The notes under the pieces: model-generated
What the model saw: the letters and a program-made list of their open reading frames with translations, nothing else
Told to the model about the DNA's origin: nothing
Database searches by the model: none
Source of the DNA: Phaseolus vulgaris
Lineage: Eukaryota > Streptophyta > Magnoliopsida > Fabales > Fabaceae
Assembly (NCBI RefSeq): GCF_000499845.2
Contig: NC_023750.2
Span: forward strand, 30,514,369 to 30,578,368
Direction of reading: 5' to 3'
Length of the DNA: 64,000 nucleotides
Made by a program: the position numbers and the translations under genes
Shown here: in pieces, positions 9,401-19,920 of the stretch
How the letters are laid out: the number at the start of each line of letters is the position of its first letter
Position numbering within the stretch: the first letter of the stretch is position 1

Positions 9401-11780
9401 TTTGGGTTTCCTCTTGACTGAAAGAGGCATAGAGGCCAACCCTGATAAGTGTGCCGCCATCTTGGCGATGAGGAGCCCAGCTATCGTGAAGGAGGTACAA
9501 CAACTGACAGGTCGGATGGCCGCCCTGTCTCGCTTCGTGTCAGCTAGCGGAGAGAAGGGACATCCCTATTTTCAGTGCTTGAGGAGGAATAACAAGTTTG
9601 CTTGGACGAAAGAGTGCGAGGAAGCCTTCGTCAAGCTGAAGGAGTATCTGGCGAACCCGCCGGTTTTGTGCAAACCGCTGGTGGGAACCCCTCTCAGGTT
9701 GTATTTTGCTGTAACTGAGAGGGCGGTGAGTGCGGTGCTCGCCCAGGACCAAGATCAGGTTCAAAAGCCTATTTATTTTGTTAGTAAGGTGCTGCAGGGC
9801 CCCGAAACGAGATATCAGGCCCTGGAGAAGGCTGCGCTGGCTGTGGTGTTTTCGGTGAGGAGGTTGCGCCACTATTTCCATAGCTTCACGATTCTGGTGA
9901 TGACTGACTTGCCCATCCAGAAGGTGTTGAAGAAGCCTGACGTTGCTGGGAGGATGGTGAAGTGGGCAGTGGAGCTGTCAGAGTTTGATATTAAGTACGA
10001 GCCCCGAGGCCCGATTAAGGGGCAAATCTTCGCAGATTTCGTGGTCGAGCTCTCATCTGAGGCGACACGAGTTGAAGGGGACGACTTCCGTTGGGTATTC
10101 TCGGTGGATGGATCGTCGAACCAGCAGGGTAGCGGTGCTGGAGTCATTTTGGAAGGACCCAACGGCGTATTGATCGAACAATCCTTGAGGTTTGCCTTCA
10201 AAGCCAGCAACAATCAAGCAGAATATGAGGCGCTGATCGCCGAGATTTTGCTGGCAAAGGAGATGGGAGCGAAGGTGTTAATGGCTAAGAGTGACTCGCT
10301 GCTAGTCACAGGGCAAGTAACAGGCGAGTTCCACGCTAAAGACCCATAAATGGCGGCTTACTTGGAGTATGTGCAGGAATTGAAGAGTTCCTTTGCCTCC
10401 TTTGAAGTGGTGCATGTGCCCGGAGAGCAGAATGCCCGAGCTGACTTGCTGGCCAAGCTCGCCAGTTCAGGCAAGGGGGGTAGGCAGAGGACGGTGATTC
10501 AAGAAACTCTGAAGACGCCGAGAGCATTTGTGGCAGATCACCTGGTTCTTCAGATAAGCAGGTCGACGGAAAAAGCGGCAAGAAGTCACAAGTCTTTAAC
10601 GCAAGAAACGTTGAGATCGCCGAGAGTTAGAGCATGTCGGGGAGAGAGGGTGAACATGACGCAGGCCTGCGCTACCCATGAGCCAGATACCTGGATAACA
10701 CAGTACAAGCGGTGCCTGGCAGATGGCCTTCTGCCGCTGGATCCGACAGAGGCTAGGAAGGTAAAGAAAAATTCTAGCAAGTACACATTGATTGATGGCG
10801 ATCTGTACAGGTTTGGGTTCACTCACCCACTCCTGGAATGTGTGCATGGCGAGAAATGCACGAGAATCATGGCAGAGCTCCACGAAGGGATATGCGGAAG
10901 CCACGTCGGGGGTCGAGCTCTGGCCGCAAGGACTCTCCGTGCAGGATACTACTGGCCATCGATGAGAGAAGACTGCAAGAAGTACGTACAGTGTTGCAAA
11001 CAATGCCAACAGCACGCCGATTGGCACAAGGCGCCTCCCGAGGAGTTGAAGTCGATCTACAGCCCTTGGCCGTTTCGTACTTGGGGAATCGACATCCTGG
11101 GACCCTTCCCGCTGGCGATCAGGCAGATGAAGTACTTGGTGGTGGCGATTGAGTATTTCACCAAGTGGATCGAAGCAAAACCAGTGGCCCAGATCACCGC
11201 ACACAAGATCGAAGGTTTCGTGTGGAAGAACATTGTGTGCCGGTTTGGTGTGCCCAAGCGCCTGGTGTCGGACAATGGGACTCAGTTTGCAAGCCACTTG
11301 TTGAAGAAGCTTTGCGAAGGGGTGGGAATTCAACAAGTGTTTGCATCCGTCGACCACCCTCAGACAAATGGCCAAGTAGAGTCAGCTAATCGGGTGTTGC
11401 TGAGAGGGTTGAAGAGAAGGCTAGAGAAAGCCAAAGGAAGCTGGGCTGAGGAGGTACCCCGTATAGTCTGGGCGTACCACACCACTGAGCAGTCAGGAAC
11501 CCATGAGACCCCGTTCAGCTTGGTCTATGGATGCGACGCAATGATTCCAGTGGAGATCCAGGAGAGCTCGCCGAGATTCCAGAACTTCGTAGAGGAAGAC
11601 TCGAATGAAGAAAAAAGGTTAACCCTGGATCTACTGGATGAGGTCAGGGAAGAGGCGAGAGTGAAGGCTGAAGCGGTGAAGAGAAGGATTGAACGAAGAT
11701 ATAACTCGAAGGTGATGCCGAGACAGTTTAGAGAAGGCGACCTGGTGATGAGGAAAGCCCACCAGTACGAGATGGAGAAT
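6479..11780 (+). pseudogene. gag-pol of element B, multiply broken, cut by element A
   Basis: The start ATG at 6479 is the one used by the homologous copies (MRKMRSNRSS). Gag, the CHHC knuckle, protease (VDQGSSADVMFW), reverse transcriptase with YVDD, RNase H, the archaeal-type RNase H and the integrase all follow in the normal order. The frame is broken by TAG at 6941-6943, a one-base insertion in a G run near 7127, TAG at 7836-7838 and TAA at 10347-10349. Several of these are C-to-T changes at CAG or CAA codons. Element A is inserted at 11781 in the codons for the integrase tail; the last part of the gene is at 23948-24090. The protein cannot be made from this copy. Confidence 0.9.
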
Positions 11781-12119
11781 TGTACCGCCCTGCTGGTCGG
11801 GTGCGATGACGTGGCATCCTGCTACAGTATAGGCGTGTTGACAAGGCGCCAGGTTGACAGTTGGGAAGGAAATCGGGAGGCACGTGTAGTCGCCGATAGT
11901 TAAGTTGGCGTGTTCCGATCTCCAGCTTACCAGAATAGGCGATCGCCAGGTTGGGGACGAAGTCGCCAGATGCAGACTCAGGCGACCAGGCAGTCGGAGA
12001 TCGCCAGAACAAGCACATCGCCGAAGTTAAAGGAGAAGCAGATTATGAAGGCGGCCGGCGAGACCACAGGGAAGGTGTATGAAGGCCCTACCTCGCCAGT
12101 TTCAGTAGAGATCGCACTC

Positions 12120-12289
12120 CTGAGTTAGCTATGCACTGGGCAGTACCATGCATAGGTAACTTAGCCAAAATGAGAGTAGAAGTAGCGCCAAGTCAGGGAG
12201 CCTCCAGATGATGGCACGTGTACAGTTGGATACGAGCCACGTGTCCAAGTTTGTAACTGCCAGGAGAGAGAAAACCACCAGGTATATAA
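12120..12289 (+). promoter_or_regulatory. LTR promoter of element A: hairpin, two G-boxes, TATA
   Basis: A 16-bp inverted repeat with two mismatches (CTGAGTTAGCTATGCA at 12120-12135, TGCATAGGTAACTTAG at 12149-12164) is followed by two CACGTG palindromes (12215-12220 and 12238-12243) in the form GGCACGTGTAC and GCCACGTGTCC, then TATATAA at 12283-12289. Transcription is expected about 30 bp further on. CACGTGTC is the core of abscisic-acid-responsive elements in plants; stress control is an inference from that motif. Confidence 0.6.
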
Positions 12290-12421
12290 GAGTTCCTAAC
12301 AGATTTTCTAAGGTACGCACGTTCAGTTCATACACTTTACGCTTGCGAGTGACAGAGCTGTTTGTGAGAGAGATTTGCACGGTTCCAGTTCTTAGTATTT
12401 GGTGATACCGTCACTGACTTG

Positions 12422-12475
12422 AGCGTCGGAGTGCGATCGGCCGCAGCGGCGCCGTATCGTTTCTTTGCAGGTTCT
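12422..12475 (+). promoter_or_regulatory. Conserved leader block in R/U5 of element A
   Basis: GCGTCGGAGTGC, CGGCCG, GGCGCC and TTTGCAGGT occur in this order. The same order is found in the otherwise different LTR of element C (50452-50505). CGGCCG and GGCGCC are self-complementary, and CAGGT has the form of a splice site. Candidate roles are RNA dimerisation, packaging or splicing; none is shown. Confidence 0.4.
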
Positions 12476-12574
12476 TGAGATAGATCCAGAGGAGGAACGG
12501 AGGTGAGAAGCGGCGCGCACGTCGATCCTTTGACGAGGCATTCTCCCGCGCTCCGGTCAACAGGCAGGATCATC

Positions 12575-12592
12575 AGGCGCCCACCGTGGGGC
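12575..12592 (+). other. Primer-binding site, element A
   Basis: Same tRNA-Lys(CUU) complement as in B, 17 of 18 bases, 2 nt after the LTR. Confidence 0.85.
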
Positions 12593-12941
12593 CGTGTAAA
12601 ACGTGCTCCCATCCACAGCGTGTGTTCGTGGAGGTTTTCGAGGTTTTCAGCGCGGTTGTGTGCTGGTGCAACCGTCGTTCTTGGTTTCTTTGAGTTTCGT
12701 TCGGTGAAGTTTGTGTTTTAAACCGTTTGCTTGTCTTTCAATCGGTGGAGTGAGGTTTTTTGTTGCTTGCGCACAATCTGTCTGGTGGAAGTTCGAGTTC
12801 TTTGGTGGTTTTCTGCGAAGGTTTGCGGTGTTCTTGGATTCTTGCACGGTTTCTTGAATCTTCTCCGATCGATCACTGATTCGTTCGTGGTTGAAGTGTT
12901 ATTTGCTGTGTTTCTGTGGTTCGCTGAAGTTAATCAGAAAG

Positions 12942-15900
12942 ATGAGAAGCAATCGTTCCAGTCCCGTGGCTCCCGTCGCAGCCGAAGGCGACGCCGCCAT
13001 GACCATGGCGCAGATGGCAGAAATGATGCGCTCATTGCAGGCCACTGTAGAAGCCTCGCGCGTCGAGCAGGCAAGGATACATGAAGACCAGGAACGAGGA
13101 GCTCAGCAAGGTAGCTGAGGAGCTACGTCGAGCTCTTCAGGAGCAGCAGGTTCGTTCTTCTGCTGAAGAGGTGGCACCGTCGACGCCGCCTCGTGTTTTC
13201 CCAATGCCTTTCATTCAGGCGATTACTGACACGCCAATTCCCACGAGCGTGGTCCCGGTTAAAGCTGTTTTTACTGGCGTGGAGGATCCAGAGGCTCATC
13301 TGACCACGTTCCACACACAAATGATGCTGTCAGGAGGGTCGGACGCCGTCTATTGTAAGATGTTCGTGAGCACGCTCCAGGGAACGGCGATGGAGTGGTT
13401 TGTGAGCCTGCCTAATGGCCACATAACCAATTTTCAACAATTCTCGAAGATCTTTGTCGAGCAGTATATCGTGAACAAGGCACCGCCCAGAGTGTCCTAT
13501 GATCTGTTTGATATAAGGCAGTACCATGGGGAGTCCCTCAGAGACTACCTCAATCGCTTCGGAGCGCAGATGGTCAGATCGCCGGCCAAGGATGAAGAAA
13601 TGCTGGTCTATGCCTTCAAGAAGGGCGTGCAGCCAGGGCCATTCTGCGAGGCCTTGATCAGGGCTCATCCAGCGACGTTTGCTGAGGTCAGGCGACTTGC
13701 GGTGGCCCACATCGCCGACGAGAGTGAAGTCGCCGAGAAGAGAGGCAGCGTGGCTCCCGCCAGGCCACGCGCCCAGACCAGGATCCAGCCACAGAGGGTG
13801 CTGGAAACGGCAGCGGCGGCCAGAAAGGACCAAAGGACTCGCTATCCTTACGATAGGAGAAATAAGGGAAGAAGCCAAGCGCGCCAACCGCCGGCACGCC
13901 AACAACCAGCACGCCGGGAATACAATCGCCCGCCTAAGCACAAATTCGTCATGGGACTAGCGGACCTGATTGCTATCCCTAACATATCTGCTAGGTTGAA
14001 GGCGCCCGAGAAGGTGGGCGACAAGGTGCTAGGGTCGAAGCCGGACGTCTGGTGCGAGTTCCACCAGTGCTTTGGCCACAACCTAGACTCGTGTTTGTCT
14101 TTAGGATACCAGCTCGACGATCTGGTTAAGAGCGGGTTCCTAAACGATTATCTGCTGGATAGAAGGACCGGAGGAGCGTCGAGTTCCCAGCCGGCAGGTG
14201 GAGAAGCCCAGCAACACGAGATGCCTATCCATGGGGAGATCCACACCATTGCAGGGGGTTTCTCAGGTGGTGGATGCACCGCGTCGCAGAGGAAAAAGTA
14301 CGCGCGATCGGTGATGTCAGTGGACATGTTTGAAGATCACTCGCCCGAAGTGGACATTACGTTCACCAAGCAGGATCTTCGGGACGTTGTGCCTCATGAC
14401 AACGATCCCATTGTTATTTCGTTGATCACGGCGGGGAGGAAGGTCCACCGAGTTCTGGTGGACCAAGGAAGCTCGGCCGACGTGATGTTCTGGCCGACTT
14501 TCACGCAGTTGGAATTGCCCCTTGACCAGCTAAGGCCCTATGGAGGGTGCTTGTATGGGTTTGCTGGCGACCAGGTGGAGGTCAGGGGGTACATTGAGCT
14601 GAGAACCACGTTTACCGATGAGGCTGGGTCGAGGACAGAGAAAATCAAGTACCTCATCGTAAACGCCCCTTCAGCATATAACATCCTGCTGGGAAGGCCC
14701 ACTCTTAACAGGATAGGCGCAATTCCATCGACTCGGCACATGAAGGTGAAGCTGCCGTCCATGGAAGGGGTGGTGATCACGATAAAGTCTGATCAGAAGG
14801 AAGCGAAAAAGTGCTATGAAAATAGCCTGAAAAATAAAAGATCAGTTAGCTATGTTACAACCACCCCACCTCCCGGTGTGAAGCCCAGACCGCCGGTGAT
14901 GGAGGAGGCCGCCGGAAGGGACGTAGAGATGGTAGATGCTGAGCTGGGAGAGGGAAATGCTGGCCTGGAGGAAGAAGAGGCGCGGAATCGCCCGAAGGAA
15001 GCAAGGGAGCTCGGAATCGCCAAGGCGGTGATCGCCAGAGAATCAAGGCCCAAACCCGTCGAGCAGTGGCTCGAGAAGGAGATCGGGGGGAAGGTTTTCA
15101 AGCTCGGAAGATCTCTGGAGGTCGATCTCCAGGACCAGATCGCCAAGGTGATTGAACGGCATCTGGACGCGTTTGCCTGGTCCGCTTCGGACATGCCCGG
15201 AATCGATCCCGACTTTTTGTGCCATCATCTGGCGATGGACAACATGGTGAGACCGGTGCGGCAAAGAAGGAGGAAATTTAATGAAGAGAGGAGGCAGGCG
15301 ATCAAGGATGAGACCCAGAAACTCCTCGCTGCAGGCCACATCAGGGAAGTCCAGTACCCTGAGTGGTTGGCAAATGTCGTGCTGGTGAAGAAGAGCAACG
15401 GGAAATGGCGCATGTGCGTCGATTTCACCGATCTGAATAAGGCTTGCCCAAAGGATTCGTATCCTTTAGCAAGCATTGATGCCCTGGTTGATAGTGCTGC
15501 AGGGTGAAAGCTGCTGAGTTTCCTGGATGCCATCTCGGGCTATAATCAGATCAAGATGCATCCCATGGATGAAGAAAAAACAGCCTTCATGACGGAGAGG
15601 TCGTGCTACTGCTATAAGGTGATGCCGTTTGGGCTGAAGAATGCGGGGGCCACGTACCAGAGGCTGATGGACCGAGTACTTGCACCAATGCTGGGAAGGA
15701 ACGTGCAAGCTTACGTCGATGACATGGTCGTGACCTCGCAGTAGAAAAGCAAGCACGTTGCAGACTTGGAAGAATTGTTCACGACGATCGCCAGGTTCAA
15801 GTTGAAGCTCAACCCGGAGAAATGCATTTTCGGCGTGGAGGCTGGAAAATTTTTGGGTTTTCTCTTGACTGAAAGAGGAATAGAAGCCAATCCGGACAAG

Positions 15901-18369
15901 TGTGCCGCCATCTTGGCGATGAGAAGCCCGGCTACAGTGAAAGAGGTCCAGCAGCTGACAGGTCGGATGGCAGCCCTATCCCGCTTCGTGTCAGCAAGCG
16001 GAGAAAAGGGACATCCCTATTTCCAGTGTCTGCGGCGCAATAAGAAGTTCGCTTGGACGAAAGAGTGCGAGGAAGCTTTCGTCAAGCTGAAGGAATATTT
16101 GGCGAGCCCGCCGGTTCTGTGCAAACCGCTGGCGGGAATCCCCCTCAGATTGTATTTTGCTGTGACTGAGAGGGCGGTGAGTGCGGTGCTCGCCCAGGAC
16201 CAAGATCAGGCTCAGAAGCCTATCTATTTTGTGAGCAAGGTGTTGCAGGGCCCAGAAATGAGATATCAGGCCCTGGAGAAGGCTGCGCTGGCTGTGGTGT
16301 TTTCGGCGAGGAGGTTGCGCCACTACTTCCACAGCTTCACAATACTGGTGATGACTGACCTGCCCATCCAGAAGGTCTTGAAGAAGCCTGACGTTGCAGG
16401 AAGAATGGTGAAGTGGGCAGTGGAGTTGTCGGAGTTTGACATTAAATATGAGCCTCGAGGCCCGATCAAAGGGCAAATCTTTGCAGATTTTGTAGTCGAG
16501 CTCTCTTCAGAGGCGACGCGGGTTGAAGGAGACGATTTCCGTTGGGTACTCTCGGTGGATGGATCGTCAAACCAGCAGGGTAGCGGTGCTGGAGTCATAT
16601 TGGAAGGACCCAACGGCGTGCTGATCGAACAATCGTTGAGATTCGCCTTCAAAGCCAGCAACAATCAAGCAGAGTATGAGGCGCTGATCGCCGGGATTCT
16701 GCTGGCTAAGGAAATGGGAGCCAGAGTGCTGATGGCTAAGAGTGACTCGCTGCTAGTCACAGGGCAAGTAACAGGCGAGTTCCAGGCTAAAGATCCACAA
16801 ATGGCGGCTTACTTGGCGTATGTGCAGGAATTGAAGAGTTCCTTTGCCTCTTTTGAAGTGGTGCATGTGCCCCGAGAACAGAATGCCCGAGCTGACTTGC
16901 TTGCTAAGCTCGCCAGCTCAGGCAAGGGGGGTAGGCAGAGGACAGTGATTCAAGAAACTTTGAAGACGCCGAGGGCATTTGTAGCAGATCACCTGGTCCT
17001 TCAGATAAGCAGGTCGACGGAGAGAGCAGCGAGAAGCCATAAGTCTTTGACGCAAGAAACTCTGAGATCGCCGAGAGTTAGAGCTTGTCGAGGAGAGAAG
17101 GTGGACGTGATGCAGGTCTGCGCCACCCATGAGCCAGACACTTGGATAACACAGTACAAGCGGTGCCTGGCGGATGGCCTCCTCCCGCTAGATCCAACAG
17201 AAGCTAGGAAGGTAAAGAAAAATTCCAGCAAGTATACACTGATTGATGGCGATCTGTACAGGTTTGGGTTCACTCACCCACTCCTGGAATGTATACACGG
17301 CGAGAAGTGCACGAGAATTATGGCAGAGCTCCACGAAGGAATATGTGGAAGTCACGTCGGGGGTCGAGCTCTGGCCGCGAGGACTCTCCGTGCAGGCCAC
17401 TATTGGCCATCCATGAGAGAAGATTGCAAGAAGTATGCCCAATGCTGCAAACAGTGCCAGCAGCACGCCGATTGGCATAAGGCACCTCCCGAGGAGTTGA
17501 AGTCGATCTATAGCCCTTGGCCGTTTCATACTTGGGGGATCGACATCCTGGGACCTTTTCCACTGGCGATCAGGTTGATGAAGTACTTGGTCGTGGCGAT
17601 TGAGTACTTCACCAAATGGATTGAAGCAGAACCAGTGGCCCAGATCACCGCGCACAAGATCGAAGGCTTTGTATGGAAGAACATCGTGTGCCGGTTTGGA
17701 GTGCCTAAGCGCCTGGTATCAGATAATGGGACTCAGTTTGCAAGCCACCTGTTGAAGAAGCTTTGTGAAGGGGTTAGAATTCAGCAAGTGTTTGCATCCG
17801 TCGAGCACCCTCAGACGAATGGCCAGGTGGAATCAGCTAATCGGGTGTTGCTGAGAGGTTTGAAGAGAAGGCTCGAGAAAGCCAAGGGAAGTTGGGCTGA
17901 GGAGGTACCCCGTATAGTTTGGGCGTACCATACCACCGAGCAGTCAGGAACCCATGAGACCCCGTTTAGCTTGGTCTATGGGTGTGATGCCATGATTCCA
18001 GTCGAGATTCAGGAGAGCTCGCCGAGATTCCAGAGCTTTGTAGAGGAAGACTCGAATGAAGAGAGAAGGCTGAACCTGGATCTGCTGGACGAAGTCAGGG
18101 AGGAGGCAAGGCTGACGGCTGAGGCGGTGAAGAGAAGGGTCGAGCGAAGGTACAACTCAAAGGTGATGCCAAGGCAGTTTAGAGAAGGCAATCTGGTGAT
18201 GAGGAAGGCCCACCAGTACGAGATGGAGAATAAGCTATCACCCAAGTGGACTGGACCGTTCAGAATAACCGAGGCACTCGGGAACGGAGCCTATCGCTTG
18301 GAGACGCTGGAAGGGGGGGCGATCCCTCGTACCTGGAACGCCACACACCTGAAGTTGTACTATAGCTAA
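12942..18369 (+). pseudogene. gag-pol of element A, one frameshift and two stops
   Basis: The first of the two start ATGs of the family is changed to ATC; the second (12942, MRSNRSS) remains. A 17-bp deletion at about 13089, compared with copy D, removes part of the gag coiled coil and shifts the frame. From there one frame holds the Retrotrans_gag domain, the CHHC knuckle (CEFHQCFGHNLDSC), protease and the start of reverse transcriptase, until TGA at 15505-15507 (a Cys codon in D). A second stop, TAG at 15742-15744 (a Glu codon in D), follows the YVDD motif. From 15766 the rest of reverse transcriptase, both RNase H domains and the integrase with D, D, E are open to the normal end. The lesions prevent a functional polyprotein. 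Confidence 0.92.
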
Positions 18370-18430
18370 GAGCTTTGTAAGTAAAGACAAACACAAATAT
18401 TACATTACAATGTCTCTGTTAAAACAGTTT

Positions 18431-18486
18431 CAAGGGGGCGCTCTTTTTTCCCTAAGGAGGGTTTTTAATGAGGCCACCCAATAAAA
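18431..18486 (+). other. Conserved post-pol motif, A copy
   Basis: GGGGGCGCTC, T run, CCCTAAGGAGGG, T run, AATGAGGCCACCC and AATAAAA, about 60 nt after the pol stop. Confidence 0.7.
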
Positions 18487-18555
18487 GAAGAGTTTTCGAA
18501 GCATAAGGTGTTTTCAGATTGCATATGTGTTATTTCCAAAAGTTTCGAAGAAAGA

Positions 18556-19357
18556 CCTTGTCATTCGTACATGATTTAAGGCACGAAAAGATATGTCGCG
18601 TGTTTTCTAAAGTTTTAAAGTCCTCATCGTTTTTCGGCGATCAGAGGCACCAGTTAAGTTTTTAAAGTCCTCATCGTTTTTCGGCGATTAGAGGTATCAG
18701 TTAAGTTTTTAAAGTCCTCATCGTTTTTCGGCGATTAGAGGCACCAGTTAAGTTTTTAAGTCCTCATCGTTTATCGGCGATCGGAGGCACCAGATGAAAG
18801 ACCTCCTTGCCGTCGAGCGAGTACAGGCGAGAAAGAGGAAAAGTCCTCCGTAATTCTGGGAGCGAGAAGATGTAACTCCCGGGGCAACGTAGAGGCAAGT
18901 TAAAGACCTCCTCGCCGTCGTGCGGGCGCAGGCGAGAAAGGTCCTCAGTGCATCCAGGGGGGAGGAGATGTACGCCCTGGGCAAGTTGAGGCACCGGATA
19001 AAGTCCTTATCGCCGTTGTGCGAACTAAGGCCCATCAAAGACCTCCTCGCCGTCGAGCGAGTGCAGGCGTGAGAAAGAAAAGGTCCTCAGTGCATCCAGG
19101 GGGGAGGAGATGTACACCCTGGGCAAGTTGAGGCACCAGACAAAGTCCTTCTCGCCGTCGAGTGAGTTAAGGCCGTTTAAAGTCCTTCTCGCCGATGAGC
19201 GAGTTCAGGCGAGTAAAAGTCCTTCTCGCCGATGAGCGAGTTCAGGCGAGTAAAAGTCCTTCTCGCCGATGAGCGACTTCAGGCGAGTTAAAAGACCTTC
19301 TCGCTTGCGTGCGAATATAGGCAAGATAAAATCCTTCTCGTCTTGAACGAGTTCAGG
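18556..19357. repeat. Stem-loop repeat array of element A
   Basis: About 17 units, each opening with CCT and closing with AGG, separated by A-rich linkers. Types seen in order: one CCTTGTC unit; four CCTCATCG...CGAT..GAGG units of about 50 bp; CTCGCC...GGCGAG units; units with CCAGGG and CCCTGG arms; and a run of 36-bp units CCTTCTCGCC..GAGCGAG..GGCGAG at about 19180-19290. The arms differ between types but remain complementary. The array lies between the convergent gag-pol and antisense genes. Confidence 0.8.
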
Positions 19358-19920
19358 TATGGCGAAGAGGGTGGAAGAAGCTTGAAAGGTGGCTAAGGTA
19401 GGTTCGAAGAGAACGCCTAGCCAGCCAGTCTCTAGCTCTGAAGTTCAGGGAGGTAAAGGAAGATCCCAAAGGGCATTTCTGCCTCAGATAAAGAAATGAC
19501 TGCCAAAGCCTGAGGCTAAGAAAAGCTGGTGTTACCAAGAGGTCTAGGTGATCGCGAAAAGTTCAAACACGACGAGAAGGTTGAAAGACTTGTTTGATAA
19601 AGCGGGTCAAGTGGGACGTTGTTTGAACCGATGATTGAATCACAGTTCGTTGCTTGGAACTTTTCTTATGATCAGGTTAGTGCCTCAGGGGTACAAGTTG
19701 TTTAAAGCGATTATTGCTTAAGTTTGAATCGGCTCGAAGCAGTTACGCCAAAGGTCATGTTTGCAAAATCGCTAAGTTAAACGTAGCAGAGTTAAACATA
19801 CAAAGAAAGTAAAGCGCTCAAAAAGAAGTCAGAAGAAATATCCAAGTCTCGCTATTGAAATGAATAACTGTTCAAAACACATGTGCAAGAGTTTTTTTTA
19901 CAAGGTAAATACAGGTGAAT
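19358..19920. other. Downstream region of the A antisense gene
   Basis: A-rich, non-coding on both strands. By position it is the 3' untranslated region of the antisense gene. No clear AATAAA was seen on the minus strand, and no repeat. Confidence 0.5.

Larger units (their letters stand above)
11781..12572 (+). repeat. 5' LTR of element A (792 bp)
   Basis: Starts TGTACCGCCC and ends CAGGATCA. It matches 23156-23947 at all but two positions counted by eye. Confidence 0.95.

Noticed and set aside
9006..9503. Long minus-strand open frames inside gag-pol
   Set aside because: They are shadows of the conserved coding strand and recur at the same place in all copies because the coding strand is conserved.
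12575..12592. tRNA-Lys gene fragment
   Set aside because: Only the 18-nt complement of the tRNA 3' end is present, directly after the LTR, as expected for a primer-binding site.
19180..19290. 36-bp repeats as a CRISPR array
   Set aside because: There is no unique spacer between units, the repeats are contiguous, the context is a plant retrotransposon and no cas gene is present.
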